From JAZUOT01 sp045604805 (GTDB lineage: Bacteria > Bacillota > Clostridia > Oscillospirales > Acutalibacteraceae): a stretch of DNA of 64,000 bases. Every line of letters begins with the position of its first letter. The stretch's first letter is position 1. The notes under the pieces were generated by a model that searched no databases, was not told where the DNA came from, and saw nothing but the letters and a program-made list of their open reading frames with translations. The translations under genes were made by a program, and so were the position numbers. Positions 18,601 through 26,754 of the stretch are shown here, in pieces. The DNA is taken from positions 1 to 64,000 of the forward strand of contig JAZUOT010000037.1 of assembly GCA_045604805.1 (NCBI GenBank), given 5' to 3'.

Positions 18601-19116
18601 TCCAAACCTAGGTTTACATATCAAAACAATGCGAATAGCACCGATAGAGGTACCGCATTGCATTCTTTCATGGAATTTGTCGATTTTGCTGCTGCTAGAT
18701 CTAATTTGGACGCAGAGATAGAACGTCTGTTGAAAAATTCTTATATTAGTTCAAAACAGTTTGATCTCTTAGATATACATACTATTAAAATTTTTCTGAA
18801 GTCTGATTTGTGTAGCAGAATAATAAACTCAAAAAAATTATATAGAGAGTTTCCTTTCAAGACCATGGTTAATCCGAAAGTCCTTTTCCCTGAAAAAAAT
18901 ATTCAAGAAAATGATGACGATATCATGCTGCAGGGAGTAATAGATTTGTTGTTCGAAGAAGAAAATAATATCGTTATCGTCGACTATAAGACAGATAAAA
19001 TTAAAAATAAAGAGAAGCTCGTTGAAAAATATCATAGGCAACTGGATTTGTATAAATTGGCCATGTCAAATCTTTTTCCAGGGAAAAATGTGGAGTGTAA
19101 TATGTGGACATTTTAA
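15616..19116 (+). CDS. addA: AddA subunit of the AddAB helicase-nuclease
   Basis: A 1166-residue UvrD-type helicase with a C-terminal nuclease. Walker A AAAGSGKT lies near residues 26-33; other motifs are LIVTFTNAAANEMK, the DEYQD box near 400, GDAKQSIYRFR, SIHKSKGLEF, and LLYVAMTRAKERL. Near residue 1122, VDYKTD followed by YHRQLDLYKLA is the RecB-like nuclease motif. It is the motor that unwinds DNA from broken ends. ATG 15616 follows AGAGGG and overlaps the addB stop, so the two are coupled and made in equal amounts. The end, NVECNMWTF, is close to the usual family C-terminus. Confidence 0.96.
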   Translation: MSKFKFTKSQKDAINSRDGSILVSAAAGSGKTAVLVERVIARITDKNNPSDADKMLIVTFTNAAANEMKNRLTDALYELIVQNPDNQNLKRQQLLLNRAHISTIDSFCSELLRENFFKLGISPKFRIADSAELEIIKSEAIEKSLEYIYANAKKEFNDLIAVFDFGKDDRKLIETIKTLYSDIRAYPFPHSWLSEKLTLLKTENDSSESIWGKTVISYVKLAIDFSLKLAKENLKLVQYSEQIYKAYFETLSDDLELIDKINKCLGSSGWDFLHEKFSKLEFKKLKVIRNCEDKETKDAIQRNRNIIKDIVNKKLKPLFEYSDSDNKEDLKTLSSICEQLFRAVELFYENLEIIKTERNVLDFSDLLHKSLELLLQQNENGYEKTEFALSLSQDFDEILVDEYQDINVAQDMLFYALSKDGKNIFTVGDAKQSIYRFRHANPDIFINRKENLDLFNGENKNYPAKIILDKNFRSRNTILNIVNFVFSKLMSKDAGSIEYNFEEKLEFAADYYPKTDNLEVEFEILETGNENSADKTRAEAKLIAEKIIEIMSCENAVSDKNGSRNARFGDFCILLRSPKNKAKIFSEVLQLYGIPTYSESEKNFFTLQEIKTAISLLRVIDNPVQDIPLLAVLYSPVYAFSSDDIALIRYGRKHEALYFSLKEYSKKDDVLAKRCRDFLTEIENFRLLSTSMPADKLIYTVFEKTDYFSIVSAMDKGERKLAQLRTLIDYAKEYENTGYKGLSNFMAYINKLISEGSDINTSSNFSENSNLVKIISIHKSKGLEFPICFLADCSVAFHSVTNDIIIDNDLGVTLKLLNKNANILYSTLAREAVLIKEKKETISEELRLLYVAMTRAKERLIMLLTVSNLEKKLFELSALKEKEDKLHPFFVMSQNSYTNWLLALFSEYITGNRKINDDKFKINISKTNTLGYSIKKDNNKISCEETEQYDKLLKKIIDTRFNFKYDNEVFCTVPSKISATTLSQSNNDTYKYNFHSKPRFTYQNNANSTDRGTALHSFMEFVDFAAARSNLDAEIERLLKNSYISSKQFDLLDIHTIKIFLKSDLCSRIINSKKLYREFPFKTMVNPKVLFPEKNIQENDDDIMLQGVIDLLFEEENNIVIVDYKTDKIKNKEKLVEKYHRQLDLYKLAMSNLFPGKNVECNMWTF

Positions 19117-19465
19117 CTATTAAAGGGAGTCAATGAAAAGGAAAATAATGAAAAAATATGGTTTTGAATTGGCTTGTCAACATAGCTGAAAATAGGCAAA
19201 AAAGCTGTTTAAAATGTGCTATATCTTTTTGAGGGGGGGGGTAGAGAGAGGGGGAAATTTCAAGAGCAGATATGCGTTATTAAAAAATTTTGGATACATA
19301 GACTTGCAACAAAAGGACAAATAAAAACAGAAGACTCTCTTAAAACAAGCGAGAGACTCCGAAAAATGTGTACAAGTCAAAGAGCTATAATGTTTTGCTT
19401 GCTATTTAGTGTTTCTAGGATTCTCAATTTTACTAAAAAAAACAAGTTTTCTTTATATTATTTTT
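19117..19465. other. Intergenic region between addA and tRNA-Ser
   Basis: About 350 bases. A possible 18-codon frame starts at ATG 19133 with GGGAG only 3-4 bases before it; I do not regard it as a supported gene. A run of nine G residues at 19233-19241 is followed by a purine-rich GAGAGAGGGGG stretch, unusual in this AT-rich DNA. A long plus-strand reading frame into the tRNA is a tRNA shadow. Confidence 0.4.
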
Positions 19466-19554
19466 TGGCGGAGACGGTGGGATTCGAACCCACGAGTCCT
19501 TCAGGACTAACGCATTTCGAGTGCGCCTCGTTATGACCACTTCGATACGTCTCC
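19466..19554 (-). tRNA. tRNA-Ser (anticodon CGA)
   Basis: On the minus strand the acceptor GGAGACG pairs with CGTCTCC, the discriminator is G, and CCA is encoded. The anticodon loop CTCGAAA gives CGA, which reads UCG. A long variable arm (TAGTCCTGAAGGACT) makes it class II and confirms serine. Total 89 bases. Confidence 0.95.
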
Positions 19555-19754
19555 ATAAGCAAAAAATGATGAGCAACAGCCCAACATTCCTGATTCATAT
19601 AGTAATGTCAATAAGGGAAAAAGTCAATTTTTATTTTACGTATTACATAGTCTTCTTGAGTAAGAAGAATTCACAAATTGTTAAAGAATTTAAGATTGTA
19701 GTATGCTAACATGGTAAAGTGTTTTTAGTTAAATTTGTGAGGGAGTTGTAATCG

Positions 19755-21197
19755 ATGATAGAAGTTAAAAATCTTATCAAGTGTTATGGTAAGAAACGAG
19801 CACTTGATGATATAAGTTTTGTTGTAAAAGAAGGAGAGATCTTAGGATTTTTAGGTCCAAACGGAGCAGGAAAATCTACCACTATGAACATAATTACAGG
19901 GTATCTTTCTTCCACATATGGTAGGGTAGAGATAGATGGGATTGATATGTCCCAGAAGCCCTTAAAAGCCAAGCAAAAGATAGGATATCTGCCAGAGACT
20001 CCACCTTTGTATCAGGACATGACTGTTATTGATTACTTAGACTTTGTGTATCAGCTGAAAAAAGTTAAAGAAGATGAAGATGAACATTTAGGTGAAATAT
20101 GTAAAATTGTCGGTTTGACTGATGTTTGCAACAGGCTTATAAAAAATCTTTCCAAAGGATATAAACAGCGTGTAGGTTTAGCTCAGGCTTTAGTAGGTTT
20201 CCCACCGGTGCTTATACTTGATGAGCCTACAGTTGGTTTAGATCCAAAGCAAATAATAGAAATAAGAAATCTGATAAAAAATCTTTCACAAAAACATACA
20301 GTCATACTCTCATCTCATGTGTTACCAGAGATTCAGGCGATATGTGAGCGTGTGCTGGTGATAAACAATGGTAAGATTGTTGCAGATGACACCCCAGAAA
20401 AACTTTCAGCAAGCATAACAGGTAATACCAGGCTTCGTGTAACAATAGACGGAGATAAAGATAAAGTTTGTGAAGTTATCAAGTCTGTAGATGGCGTTGT
20501 TTCTGTGAAAGAAGCCGAAGTTGATGCTGAATCTGAAGATTCTGAAACTTGCAGTTTTGATATAGAATGTTTGCCAGATTATGATTTGCGAAAAGCTTTA
20601 GCTATGGCGGTAAACAGTACAGGTGCAATTTTGCTGTCAGCAGTAAATGTACAAATGAGTTTAGAGGATATATTCTTAAAACTCACAGAAGATGATGCAC
20701 AGGTAAGCAAAGAAACTGTTGAGACTGAAGGTTCCGACGAAAGTAAAGAAGACGCTTCTGCTGAAGACACTGCCAAAGTAGAAAGTTCTGACGAGGACGA
20801 AACAGAAAGAACTGATAAAGAAACTACTGAAACTGAAAGTCCTGATGATAACAAAGAAGAAGCTTCTGCTGAAGAGGCTAGCAAAAAAGAAAGTTCAGGC
20901 GAGGACAAAACAGAAAACCCCGAGAAAGAAACTGCTGAAACTGAAAGTTCTGATGATAACAAAGAAGAAGCTTCTGCTGAAGAGGCTAGCGAAAAAGAAA
21001 ATTCAGACGAGGACGAAATAGAAATAACTGATAAAGAAACTACTGAAACTGAAGATTCCGATGACAATAAAGAAGAAAACTCAGCTGAAGAGACTACAAA
21101 AGTAGAAAGTTCTGATGAAGATGAAGACGAAGCAGAAGACAAAGAAAATACTGAAACTGATATAGACAATACTGAAAAGGAAACTAAAAAATCTTAA
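19755..21197 (+). CDS. ABC transporter ATPase (GldA-like) with repeated acidic tail
   Basis: A 480-residue protein. Residues 1-230 are a standard ABC ATPase: Walker A GPNGAGKST at 34-42, signature LSKGYKQRVGLAQAL, Walker B LILDEP, and the H-loop SSHVL. Residues about 240-315 are the usual small C-terminal domain. From about 322 to 465 there are four 36-residue repeats rich in Glu, Asp, Ser, Lys and Thr, then KETKKS; most homologues stop near 310. It heads an operon with a permease, a GldG-like protein and a DUF4340 protein, an arrangement named after the gliding genes gldA/F/G but common in non-gliding Clostridia, where the substrate is unknown. GAGGGAG precedes the ATG. Confidence 0.93.
   Translation: MIEVKNLIKCYGKKRALDDISFVVKEGEILGFLGPNGAGKSTTMNIITGYLSSTYGRVEIDGIDMSQKPLKAKQKIGYLPETPPLYQDMTVIDYLDFVYQLKKVKEDEDEHLGEICKIVGLTDVCNRLIKNLSKGYKQRVGLAQALVGFPPVLILDEPTVGLDPKQIIEIRNLIKNLSQKHTVILSSHVLPEIQAICERVLVINNGKIVADDTPEKLSASITGNTRLRVTIDGDKDKVCEVIKSVDGVVSVKEAEVDAESEDSETCSFDIECLPDYDLRKALAMAVNSTGAILLSAVNVQMSLEDIFLKLTEDDAQVSKETVETEGSDESKEDASAEDTAKVESSDEDETERTDKETTETESPDDNKEEASAEEASKKESSGEDKTENPEKETAETESSDDNKEEASAEEASEKENSDEDEIEITDKETTETEDSDDNKEENSAEETTKVESSDEDEDEAEDKENTETDIDNTEKETKKS
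20718..21149 (+). repeat. Four in-frame 108-bp repeats in the ABC ATPase gene
   Basis: Units of exactly 108 bp start at 20718, 20826, 20934 and 21042. Each encodes 36 residues on the plan ETE-S-DD-NKEEASAEE-ES-DED-E-DKET. Units 2 and 3 are the most alike. The unit length is a multiple of three, so copy number can change without a frameshift. Confidence 0.92.
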
Positions 21198-21249
21198 TAG
21201 CAACATTGTTTATGTAATTGCAAAAATAATATAAAGGAGATTAAAACTG

Positions 21250-21960
21250 ATGTTAGCAGTTATGAAAAGAGAACTATACTCTTATTTCCATTCGCCAATA
21301 GCGTACATAGTAATAGCAGTATTTTATTTTATAGCAAATTTATTTTTTATGATATATTGTTTATTTAGTGATTCCAATGATTTTACATATGTATTTTCAT
21401 CTTTGACAAACTGGATAGTTTTACTTGTTTTGTCACCGCTTCTTACCATGAAAATATGGAGTGAAGAAAAAAAGCAAAAGACAGAACAATTACTTTTTAC
21501 AGCGCCAAGAAGCCTTTCTTCTATAGTCTTGGGCAAATACCTTGCGGTGGTAGTGATTTATCTTTTATGTTTGTTTATGTTGGCAGTACAAGTAGGAATA
21601 ACTTGTTTTTTTGCCAGACCTGATTTTGCTTCTATTTTGGGGAGCTTGCTAGGAATCATCCTATACGGGATGGCTTTATTTGCGATTGGTATGTTTATTT
21701 CTGCTCTGACCGAAAGCCAAATAATCGCTTTTATTGGCACATTAGCCATCAATTTTTTCATAATGATAACTGATACTTTAGCGAATATGTTTATGGGGAC
21801 ATGGGCAGCTGATGTGTTCGAGGCTCTTTCATTTTCGCATCATTACAAAAACTTCACAATGGGCATACTGAATATTACTGATTTAGTTTTTTTCTTGACT
21901 GTGTGCTGTTTATTTGTGTTCTTGAACATTCGTGTTTTCGAAAAAAGACGCTGGAGCTAA
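21250..21960 (+). CDS. ABC transporter permease, GldF-like
   Basis: A 236-residue membrane protein with six helices of the ABC-2 type. It begins MLAVMKRELYSYFHSPIAYI, typical of this family, and contains MKIWSEEKKQKTEQLLFTAP, the conserved cytoplasmic loop after the second helix, then LGKYLAVV. It forms the membrane channel with the ATPase upstream. AAGGAG lies 10 bases before the ATG. The next gene begins 16 bases after its stop. Confidence 0.92.
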   Translation: MLAVMKRELYSYFHSPIAYIVIAVFYFIANLFFMIYCLFSDSNDFTYVFSSLTNWIVLLVLSPLLTMKIWSEEKKQKTEQLLFTAPRSLSSIVLGKYLAVVVIYLLCLFMLAVQVGITCFFARPDFASILGSLLGIILYGMALFAIGMFISALTESQIIAFIGTLAINFFIMITDTLANMFMGTWAADVFEALSFSHHYKNFTMGILNITDLVFFLTVCCLFVFLNIRVFEKRRWS

Positions 21961-21976
21961 GGAGGTATCATTCAAT

Positions 21977-23515
21977 ATGAAAAAGTTTAAAGCTTTAAAT
22001 ATAAAATTCAAAAGTCCCAAAGCTGCTTTTGCAAATTTAAAGGAAAATTATTCAAGAGAGTTTAAACAAGGCCACGCAAAACGAGCTACAACTTCAACAA
22101 TACTCACGATTTTTATTGTAGTTGTACTTATACTTGTGAATATGCTTGTCGGTATAGTCGATGACAAATTTTCGCTAAATGTTGATTTGACCACTAGCGG
22201 TTTCAATACTTTAAGTGCCGAAACAATACAGTACATAAGCAATATAGATAAGGAAATATCTATAAATGTCATGAATCCGAAAGCAGCTTTTTGTGCAGGT
22301 GAAAGTTCAATTACTAATAGTACAAAATATTTCACACAAGCAAGCAATATAATAGATCAATTCGGGAAATATTCTGACAAAATAACAGTAAATTACATCG
22401 ATACAGTAAACGACCCTGGATTTACAACTAAGTTCCCAGAACATAAGTTTTATGGAAATGAGCTTGTCATAATCGTTGATGGTAGAAATAAAATAATTGA
22501 TTCATACGAGCTATTCAACTTTAATAATTCAAACAATTATTCATATTCCTACGGTATTAGCTCTTCGAAGGCCGAACAAGTTATAACATCAGCTATACTA
22601 AACATGACAAGTAGTGATAAGACCAAGGCAACCTTTTTGAAAGGGTATTCAGAAGATGATTATTCTTCGCTAAAAACACTTTTAGAAGATAACAACTATT
22701 CTGTGGAAGAAACAGAGGTTTTAGGCGGAGATATTCCTGAAGATACTAAACTCCTGATAATATTTGCGCCTAAAAAAGATTATGACAATCTTGGTATAGA
22801 AAAAATAAATGACTTTATTGAAAACTCAAATGATAATGGGGTTGGAATAGTTTACGTTGCAAATGCAAATAGTGAAAACCACAAAAATATAAACAAGTTC
22901 CTCAAAAATTATGGTATGAGTGTAGAAAGTGGAATAGCTTATTCTACTGATAAAAAGACACAAATGGCCTCAAACAACGGATATATCCCATATTATTGCT
23001 CAACAACATACGCCTCAGAAGAATATACAGAAGGGCTAGCAAATACAACTAGTCCAGTGGTAGCAGCCCAGAGTCACCCAATAAAAATAGAAGATTCTAG
23101 TAAAGCCACATCTTTGCTTGACATAGCTACAGGTGGAGTGAGTAAATCTCAATTTTCTGATTATAACGAAAAAGCTAACGAGAGTAATATATGTGTAGCA
23201 GCTATATCAAAAAATGAAACTTCTCAAGGTTCAGGTAAGTATAATTATGTAATGACTATCGGTTCTAATCTGAATTTTTATGAAGATTTACTTTCGTATA
23301 CGAGTTTAAATAACTCTGTTTACTTTACAAATGTATTTAATAAAATTACAAGCACTGAGTCTGGTGTAGTAATAGCTCCAAAAACAGCTGAAAGTGCTCA
23401 GCTCGGTGCGAGTGCTTTCCAAGCATATACTATTGCAGCTATACTTGTAATTCTTATACCACTTATTATCTTAATTTACGGAATAATAGTATGGGCTGTG
23501 AGGAGGCACCGTTAA
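21977..23515 (+). CDS. GldG-family ABC transport auxiliary protein
   Basis: A 512-residue protein with one membrane helix near residue 45, a large extracellular domain, and a second helix close to the C-terminus followed by RRHR. The extracellular part follows the GldG/ABC_transp_aux plan: a start like DLTTSGFNTLS where homologues have DLT-x-x-K-x-x-LS, then AEQVITSAIL and FLKGYSEDD. ATG 21977 follows AAGGAGG; an earlier in-frame ATG lies inside the permease gene and has no ribosome site. It probably shapes substrate access on the outer face. Confidence 0.88.
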   Translation: MKKFKALNIKFKSPKAAFANLKENYSREFKQGHAKRATTSTILTIFIVVVLILVNMLVGIVDDKFSLNVDLTTSGFNTLSAETIQYISNIDKEISINVMNPKAAFCAGESSITNSTKYFTQASNIIDQFGKYSDKITVNYIDTVNDPGFTTKFPEHKFYGNELVIIVDGRNKIIDSYELFNFNNSNNYSYSYGISSSKAEQVITSAILNMTSSDKTKATFLKGYSEDDYSSLKTLLEDNNYSVEETEVLGGDIPEDTKLLIIFAPKKDYDNLGIEKINDFIENSNDNGVGIVYVANANSENHKNINKFLKNYGMSVESGIAYSTDKKTQMASNNGYIPYYCSTTYASEEYTEGLANTTSPVVAAQSHPIKIEDSSKATSLLDIATGGVSKSQFSDYNEKANESNICVAAISKNETSQGSGKYNYVMTIGSNLNFYEDLLSYTSLNNSVYFTNVFNKITSTESGVVIAPKTAESAQLGASAFQAYTIAAILVILIPLIILIYGIIVWAVRRHR

Positions 23516-23516
23516 T

Positions 23517-24941
23517 ATGTCGCAAATAAAGCAAGAGAAAAAATCAAAATATTTTACCATAACCATATTAGCAGCATTAGTTTTTTTGTTTTCTCTTGCT
23601 GTTTTGTTCAAAATGCCTGTTAAAACTTCCTCAATAAGCGATTCAGCTCTTATTGTCAATACCCAACTTCCCGATGATGTGGTTTCTGTAGACATATCAA
23701 ATCCTTTAGACAAGTATCAAGTACTTGCAAATAAAGGAAGTTGTTCGATATCTGAGCTTCAGAATATACCAACATCAGAGGAAGCTTTTGATTTGCTGCT
23801 TGCAAATTCTTCGCGTATAAGGGCCACCCAGCTTGTAAATGAAGAAACATATGATCTGGGAGAATATGGTCTTGATACACCACATACAATAGCAAATATA
23901 AAATATAAAGATAATACGGAGACTACACTGAATATAGGCAATGAAGCTCCGATGTCTGCTGGCATTTATGTGAATTTTTCTGGGACAACAAGGGTTTATC
24001 TCTTTCCTGAGGAATATCTGAAATCTTTTAGCTACACAAAAATGGATTACGTCAGCAAAAATATAGTACCTAGAGTTAGTTCTTCTGGAAACACAATGAA
24101 TGTCTCAAAAGTGACTTTTAAAGGTGCTGGAAGAAGTGAAGATTTAGTTGTTTCTTTAGGAACTAGTACAGATAACACTACCACTTATACCCTCAAAAAA
24201 GGTGATATAGTTGCTGATGGCGATAGAACTAAGTCTTTGGCTATTATGAATGAAATCAAAAATTTGTCGGCAGAGAATGTAGAAATAATAAATCCTTCCC
24301 CAGGAGATATAGAAAAATATGGTTTGAAAGAACCTTATGCCACAGCAGTTGTAGCGCTTGACGACAAACCGGCGACTGTAGTGGTATCTGTGCCCGACGC
24401 TGAAGGTAACTGTTATATTATGAATAAATCAGTGCCAGTTATATTTAAAACTATTGCCGATAAGGAAGATTGGATAGATGTTACGTTTGAAGATATGGTC
24501 AACAGGAATATTTTGAATGATCCTATTACTTCCCTCAAAAAACTTACTATCAGCGATGATAAAGATAACTACGAATTCCTTTTTGAAACTTCTTTACAAG
24601 ATAATTCTAATATAGCTTTGTCTTATGTAAGTTGTAATGGACAAATTATAAACTCAGAGGACTTCAAAAATTTCTATCAAAAACTCAGCTCTTGTACTGT
24701 GGCTTCGTTTACTTCGGACAAAATTGCAGAAAATGCTAAGCCTATGTTTTCCTATAAATTTGAATATATAGATACTTCTAAAGAGGTAAATGTTGTGGAT
24801 TTCTATCGTTCAAACGATGGGTTAAATGCATTTGTATACAAAAATGGAAAGTGTAATAGTATAGTGAGTTTATCCTATATTGATGATATTACTAGTGAAT
24901 TAAAAAAATTAATGGGTTTAGAAAATACAGATGATAACTAA
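23517..24941 (+). CDS. DUF4340-domain protein of the GldA/F/G operon
   Basis: A 474-residue protein with one N-terminal membrane helix (about residues 14-34) and a large external domain with repeated beta-rich modules. Phrases such as EYGLDTPHTIANIKYKD and KYGLKEPYATAVVALDD (Y-G-L-x-x-P followed by a strand) are the hallmark of DUF4340, seen twice here. It starts one base after the GldG-like stop, with GGAGG inside that gene. It is the usual fourth member of this ABC operon. Function is unknown. Confidence 0.88.
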   Translation: MSQIKQEKKSKYFTITILAALVFLFSLAVLFKMPVKTSSISDSALIVNTQLPDDVVSVDISNPLDKYQVLANKGSCSISELQNIPTSEEAFDLLLANSSRIRATQLVNEETYDLGEYGLDTPHTIANIKYKDNTETTLNIGNEAPMSAGIYVNFSGTTRVYLFPEEYLKSFSYTKMDYVSKNIVPRVSSSGNTMNVSKVTFKGAGRSEDLVVSLGTSTDNTTTYTLKKGDIVADGDRTKSLAIMNEIKNLSAENVEIINPSPGDIEKYGLKEPYATAVVALDDKPATVVVSVPDAEGNCYIMNKSVPVIFKTIADKEDWIDVTFEDMVNRNILNDPITSLKKLTISDDKDNYEFLFETSLQDNSNIALSYVSCNGQIINSEDFKNFYQKLSSCTVASFTSDKIAENAKPMFSYKFEYIDTSKEVNVVDFYRSNDGLNAFVYKNGKCNSIVSLSYIDDITSELKKLMGLENTDDN

Positions 24942-24985
24942 ATAACGTATTTTTTATGTAAGGCATATAATAGGGATTGATATTT

Positions 24986-25756
24986 TTGGAATTAGAGAAA
25001 GTAGCGAGGATTGCCATAAAAGCAGGTGAGATACTACTAAAGAATGGCTCTGATACACATCGAATAGAAGAAACAGTAGCATTGATCTGCAAAGCTTATG
25101 GGCATACAGCCGAATGTGTATCATTGCCATACGGGATATTCATAGAGTTTATAAATAATGACCCTGCAAAAGAAAAAACTATAATGAAAAAAATATCAGG
25201 ACGTGATTTCGATTTGCATAAGATAGAACTTGTCAATGCGTTTTCGCGATCTTTAAATTATGGCTTACTTCCATATGAAGAAGCATTAAGCAAACTCCAA
25301 GAAATAGACGATTCCCCAAGTTTTTCGATTTTGACACAATCGCTGGCAGCAGGACTTACTGGTGGGGTATATACATTGCTTTTTAAGGGAAGTTTTTTTG
25401 ATGCCATGGTTGCATCTGGTATATGTATGTTGGTCCAATTTTTAATTCTTAAAAGTAAGACAACAAATGGTGTCTTGCAGTATGTTGTTAATTTTATTGC
25501 TGGTTTTATCATGGGATTTATGGCTTTAGCTGCATCTCAACTTTTTCCTCAGCTAAATAGTCATTTCATAAATACAGGTTCTATTATGATACTAGTTCCT
25601 GGAATTATTTTGACAAATGGGCTTAAAGATTTCATATATGGGCACTATTATTCCGGTCTAGGAAAGATATTTAATGCGATACTTATTGTGTCTATAGTTG
25701 CTATAGGTGTTGGTTTCGCTCTTATGCTATTTAGGTCCGGAGGAATCCTGCAATGA
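24986..25756 (+). CDS. ThrE-type exporter, N-terminal half (PF06738 type)
   Basis: A 256-residue protein. The first about 110 residues are a cytoplasmic domain with GEILLKNGSDTHRIEETV and SLPYGIFIE, the core of the DUF1212/ThrE family, where homologues have G-A-E-T-x-R-x-E-x-T. Five hydrophobic helices follow, including GAGF-like IAGFIMGFMALA and LVPGIILTNGLKDF. Known role of the family: threonine/serine export, with the other half supplied by a partner. TTG 24986 is chosen because AGGG lies 10 bases upstream. It overlaps its partner by 4 bases. Confidence 0.88.
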   Translation: MELEKVARIAIKAGEILLKNGSDTHRIEETVALICKAYGHTAECVSLPYGIFIEFINNDPAKEKTIMKKISGRDFDLHKIELVNAFSRSLNYGLLPYEEALSKLQEIDDSPSFSILTQSLAAGLTGGVYTLLFKGSFFDAMVASGICMLVQFLILKSKTTNGVLQYVVNFIAGFIMGFMALAASQLFPQLNSHFINTGSIMILVPGIILTNGLKDFIYGHYYSGLGKIFNAILIVSIVAIGVGFALMLFRSGGILQ

Positions 25757-26226
25757 ATACAGTATTATACCTAGTATATTCTTCCGTGCTAACATTTTTT
25801 GGTACCTGTGCCCCTGGGATATTATTTAATATAAATAGAAATAAGCTTATATACGCAGGTATAGGAGGAAGTTTAGGCTGGCTTTGCTATACACTTATAC
25901 AGATGCAGCAGCAGAGTATTTTTGTAGCGGCATTTGTTGGAGCGTTTATTGTCGGAATTTATAGCGAGCTTATGGCAAGATTCAGGAAGTCACCAGCTAT
26001 GATGTTTTACATACCAGGCATTATCCCTTTAGTCCCAGGATACACGGCATATTGTACAATTCTCTACCTTATAAGGAACGAATATGAATTAGCTAAACTT
26101 CATGTTTTAAAAACTGTAGGTCTAGCAGTAGCTATTTGTTTTGGATTAATGCTTTCTACGGCAGTTATTATATGGTTCAGAGATATGAAAAAGAAAAATT
26201 CAAACAATAATCCTAATAAGGAGTGA
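25753..26226 (+). CDS. ThrE-type exporter, C-terminal half (ThrE_2 type)
   Basis: A 157-residue protein of four or five membrane helices: GTCAPGILFNINRNKLIYAG followed by GSLGWLCY, then MMFYIPGIIPLVPGYTAY. These are the marks of the small ThrE_2/YjjB partner. Its ATG overlaps the stop of the first half (ATGA), which implies coupled translation of a two-subunit exporter. Confidence 0.9.
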   Translation: MNTVLYLVYSSVLTFFGTCAPGILFNINRNKLIYAGIGGSLGWLCYTLIQMQQQSIFVAAFVGAFIVGIYSELMARFRKSPAMMFYIPGIIPLVPGYTAYCTILYLIRNEYELAKLHVLKTVGLAVAICFGLMLSTAVIIWFRDMKKKNSNNNPNKE

Positions 26227-26230
26227 CTAT

Positions 26231-26698
26231 ATGCTGTACTGTAAAAAATGTAAACATTTATTTGAAGATAATAAGAAAACTTGTAAGTGCAAAGACAAAT
26301 TCCTAAGTAATATGCCACCCAATGCTGATGAACCTATTTTTTTAGTTACAGTTGATTCCTATGACTATGACAGAATACAGGCAGCACTAGACGATGCGAG
26401 TATTCCATATCAAACAAAGTTTGTGGACAAGTCTAGCGGGACATTACCTGTTATTTCAGGTAAAACTAATAGCGATATGAATATATTTGTTCCCTATGAA
26501 TTTTTAGAAAAAGCAGAAGATATATGTAAGGGTATTATTATAGATGATGAAGAAAAATCAAAAATAAATATTCAGGAGCTTGATACGAGAAAGAATAAAT
26601 TTGTGAGATTTATTTCTTTTGTCCTTTTCTTAATAATGATTTGGATCGTAGTGGCTGGTACGGATGCTATAATGCTATGGCTAAAAAGTTTATTTTAA
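26231..26698 (+). CDS. Zinc-ribbon, DUF2007-like and membrane-anchor protein
   Basis: A 155-residue protein. It begins with CKKC (residues 4-7) and a CKCK at about 18-21, probably a small zinc ribbon. Residues about 35-95 (FLVTVDSYDYDRIQAALDDA, then IFVPYEFLEKAEDI) resemble the DUF2007/putative signal-transducing fold, including the VP-x-x-x-x-KA ending. Residues about 125-150 are one membrane helix. AAGGAG precedes the ATG by 7 bases and it follows the exporter genes by 4 bases, so it is in their operon. Role unknown. Confidence 0.75.
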   Translation: MLYCKKCKHLFEDNKKTCKCKDKFLSNMPPNADEPIFLVTVDSYDYDRIQAALDDASIPYQTKFVDKSSGTLPVISGKTNSDMNIFVPYEFLEKAEDICKGIIIDDEEKSKINIQELDTRKNKFVRFISFVLFLIMIWIVVAGTDAIMLWLKSLF

Positions 26699-26715
26699 TC
26701 TGGCATAGTATAAAA

Positions 26716-26731
26716 TTTGTCACTAGACAAA
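26716..26731. promoter_or_regulatory. Dyad TTTGTC-ACTA-GACAAA before the VanY-type gene
   Basis: Perfect 6-bp inverted arms around ACTA, directly after TATAAAAT, which can serve as a -10 box, and 10 bases before AAGGAG. The position suits an operator or small 5' hairpin. The identical 16 bases occur inside the sipL coding region at 38895-38910, so the match may be fortuitous. Confidence 0.4.
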
Positions 26732-26754
26732 GTTGATTTTAAGGAGCTAATTGG

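Noticed and set aside
19216..19536. 106-codon plus-strand frame ending in VGFEPTSPSG-like residues
   Set aside because: Its second half is the antisense of tRNA-Ser; this phrase is a common artefact of tRNA shadows.
20579..21169. 196-codon serine-rich minus-strand frame
   Set aside because: It is the antisense of the Glu/Asp repeats of the ABC ATPase and has no ribosome site.
19755..24941. ABC operon as the exporter for the double-glycine leaders
   Set aside because: The ATPase has no C39 peptidase domain and is a separate GldA-type ATPase with an ABC-2 permease; it is not a peptidase-containing transporter.
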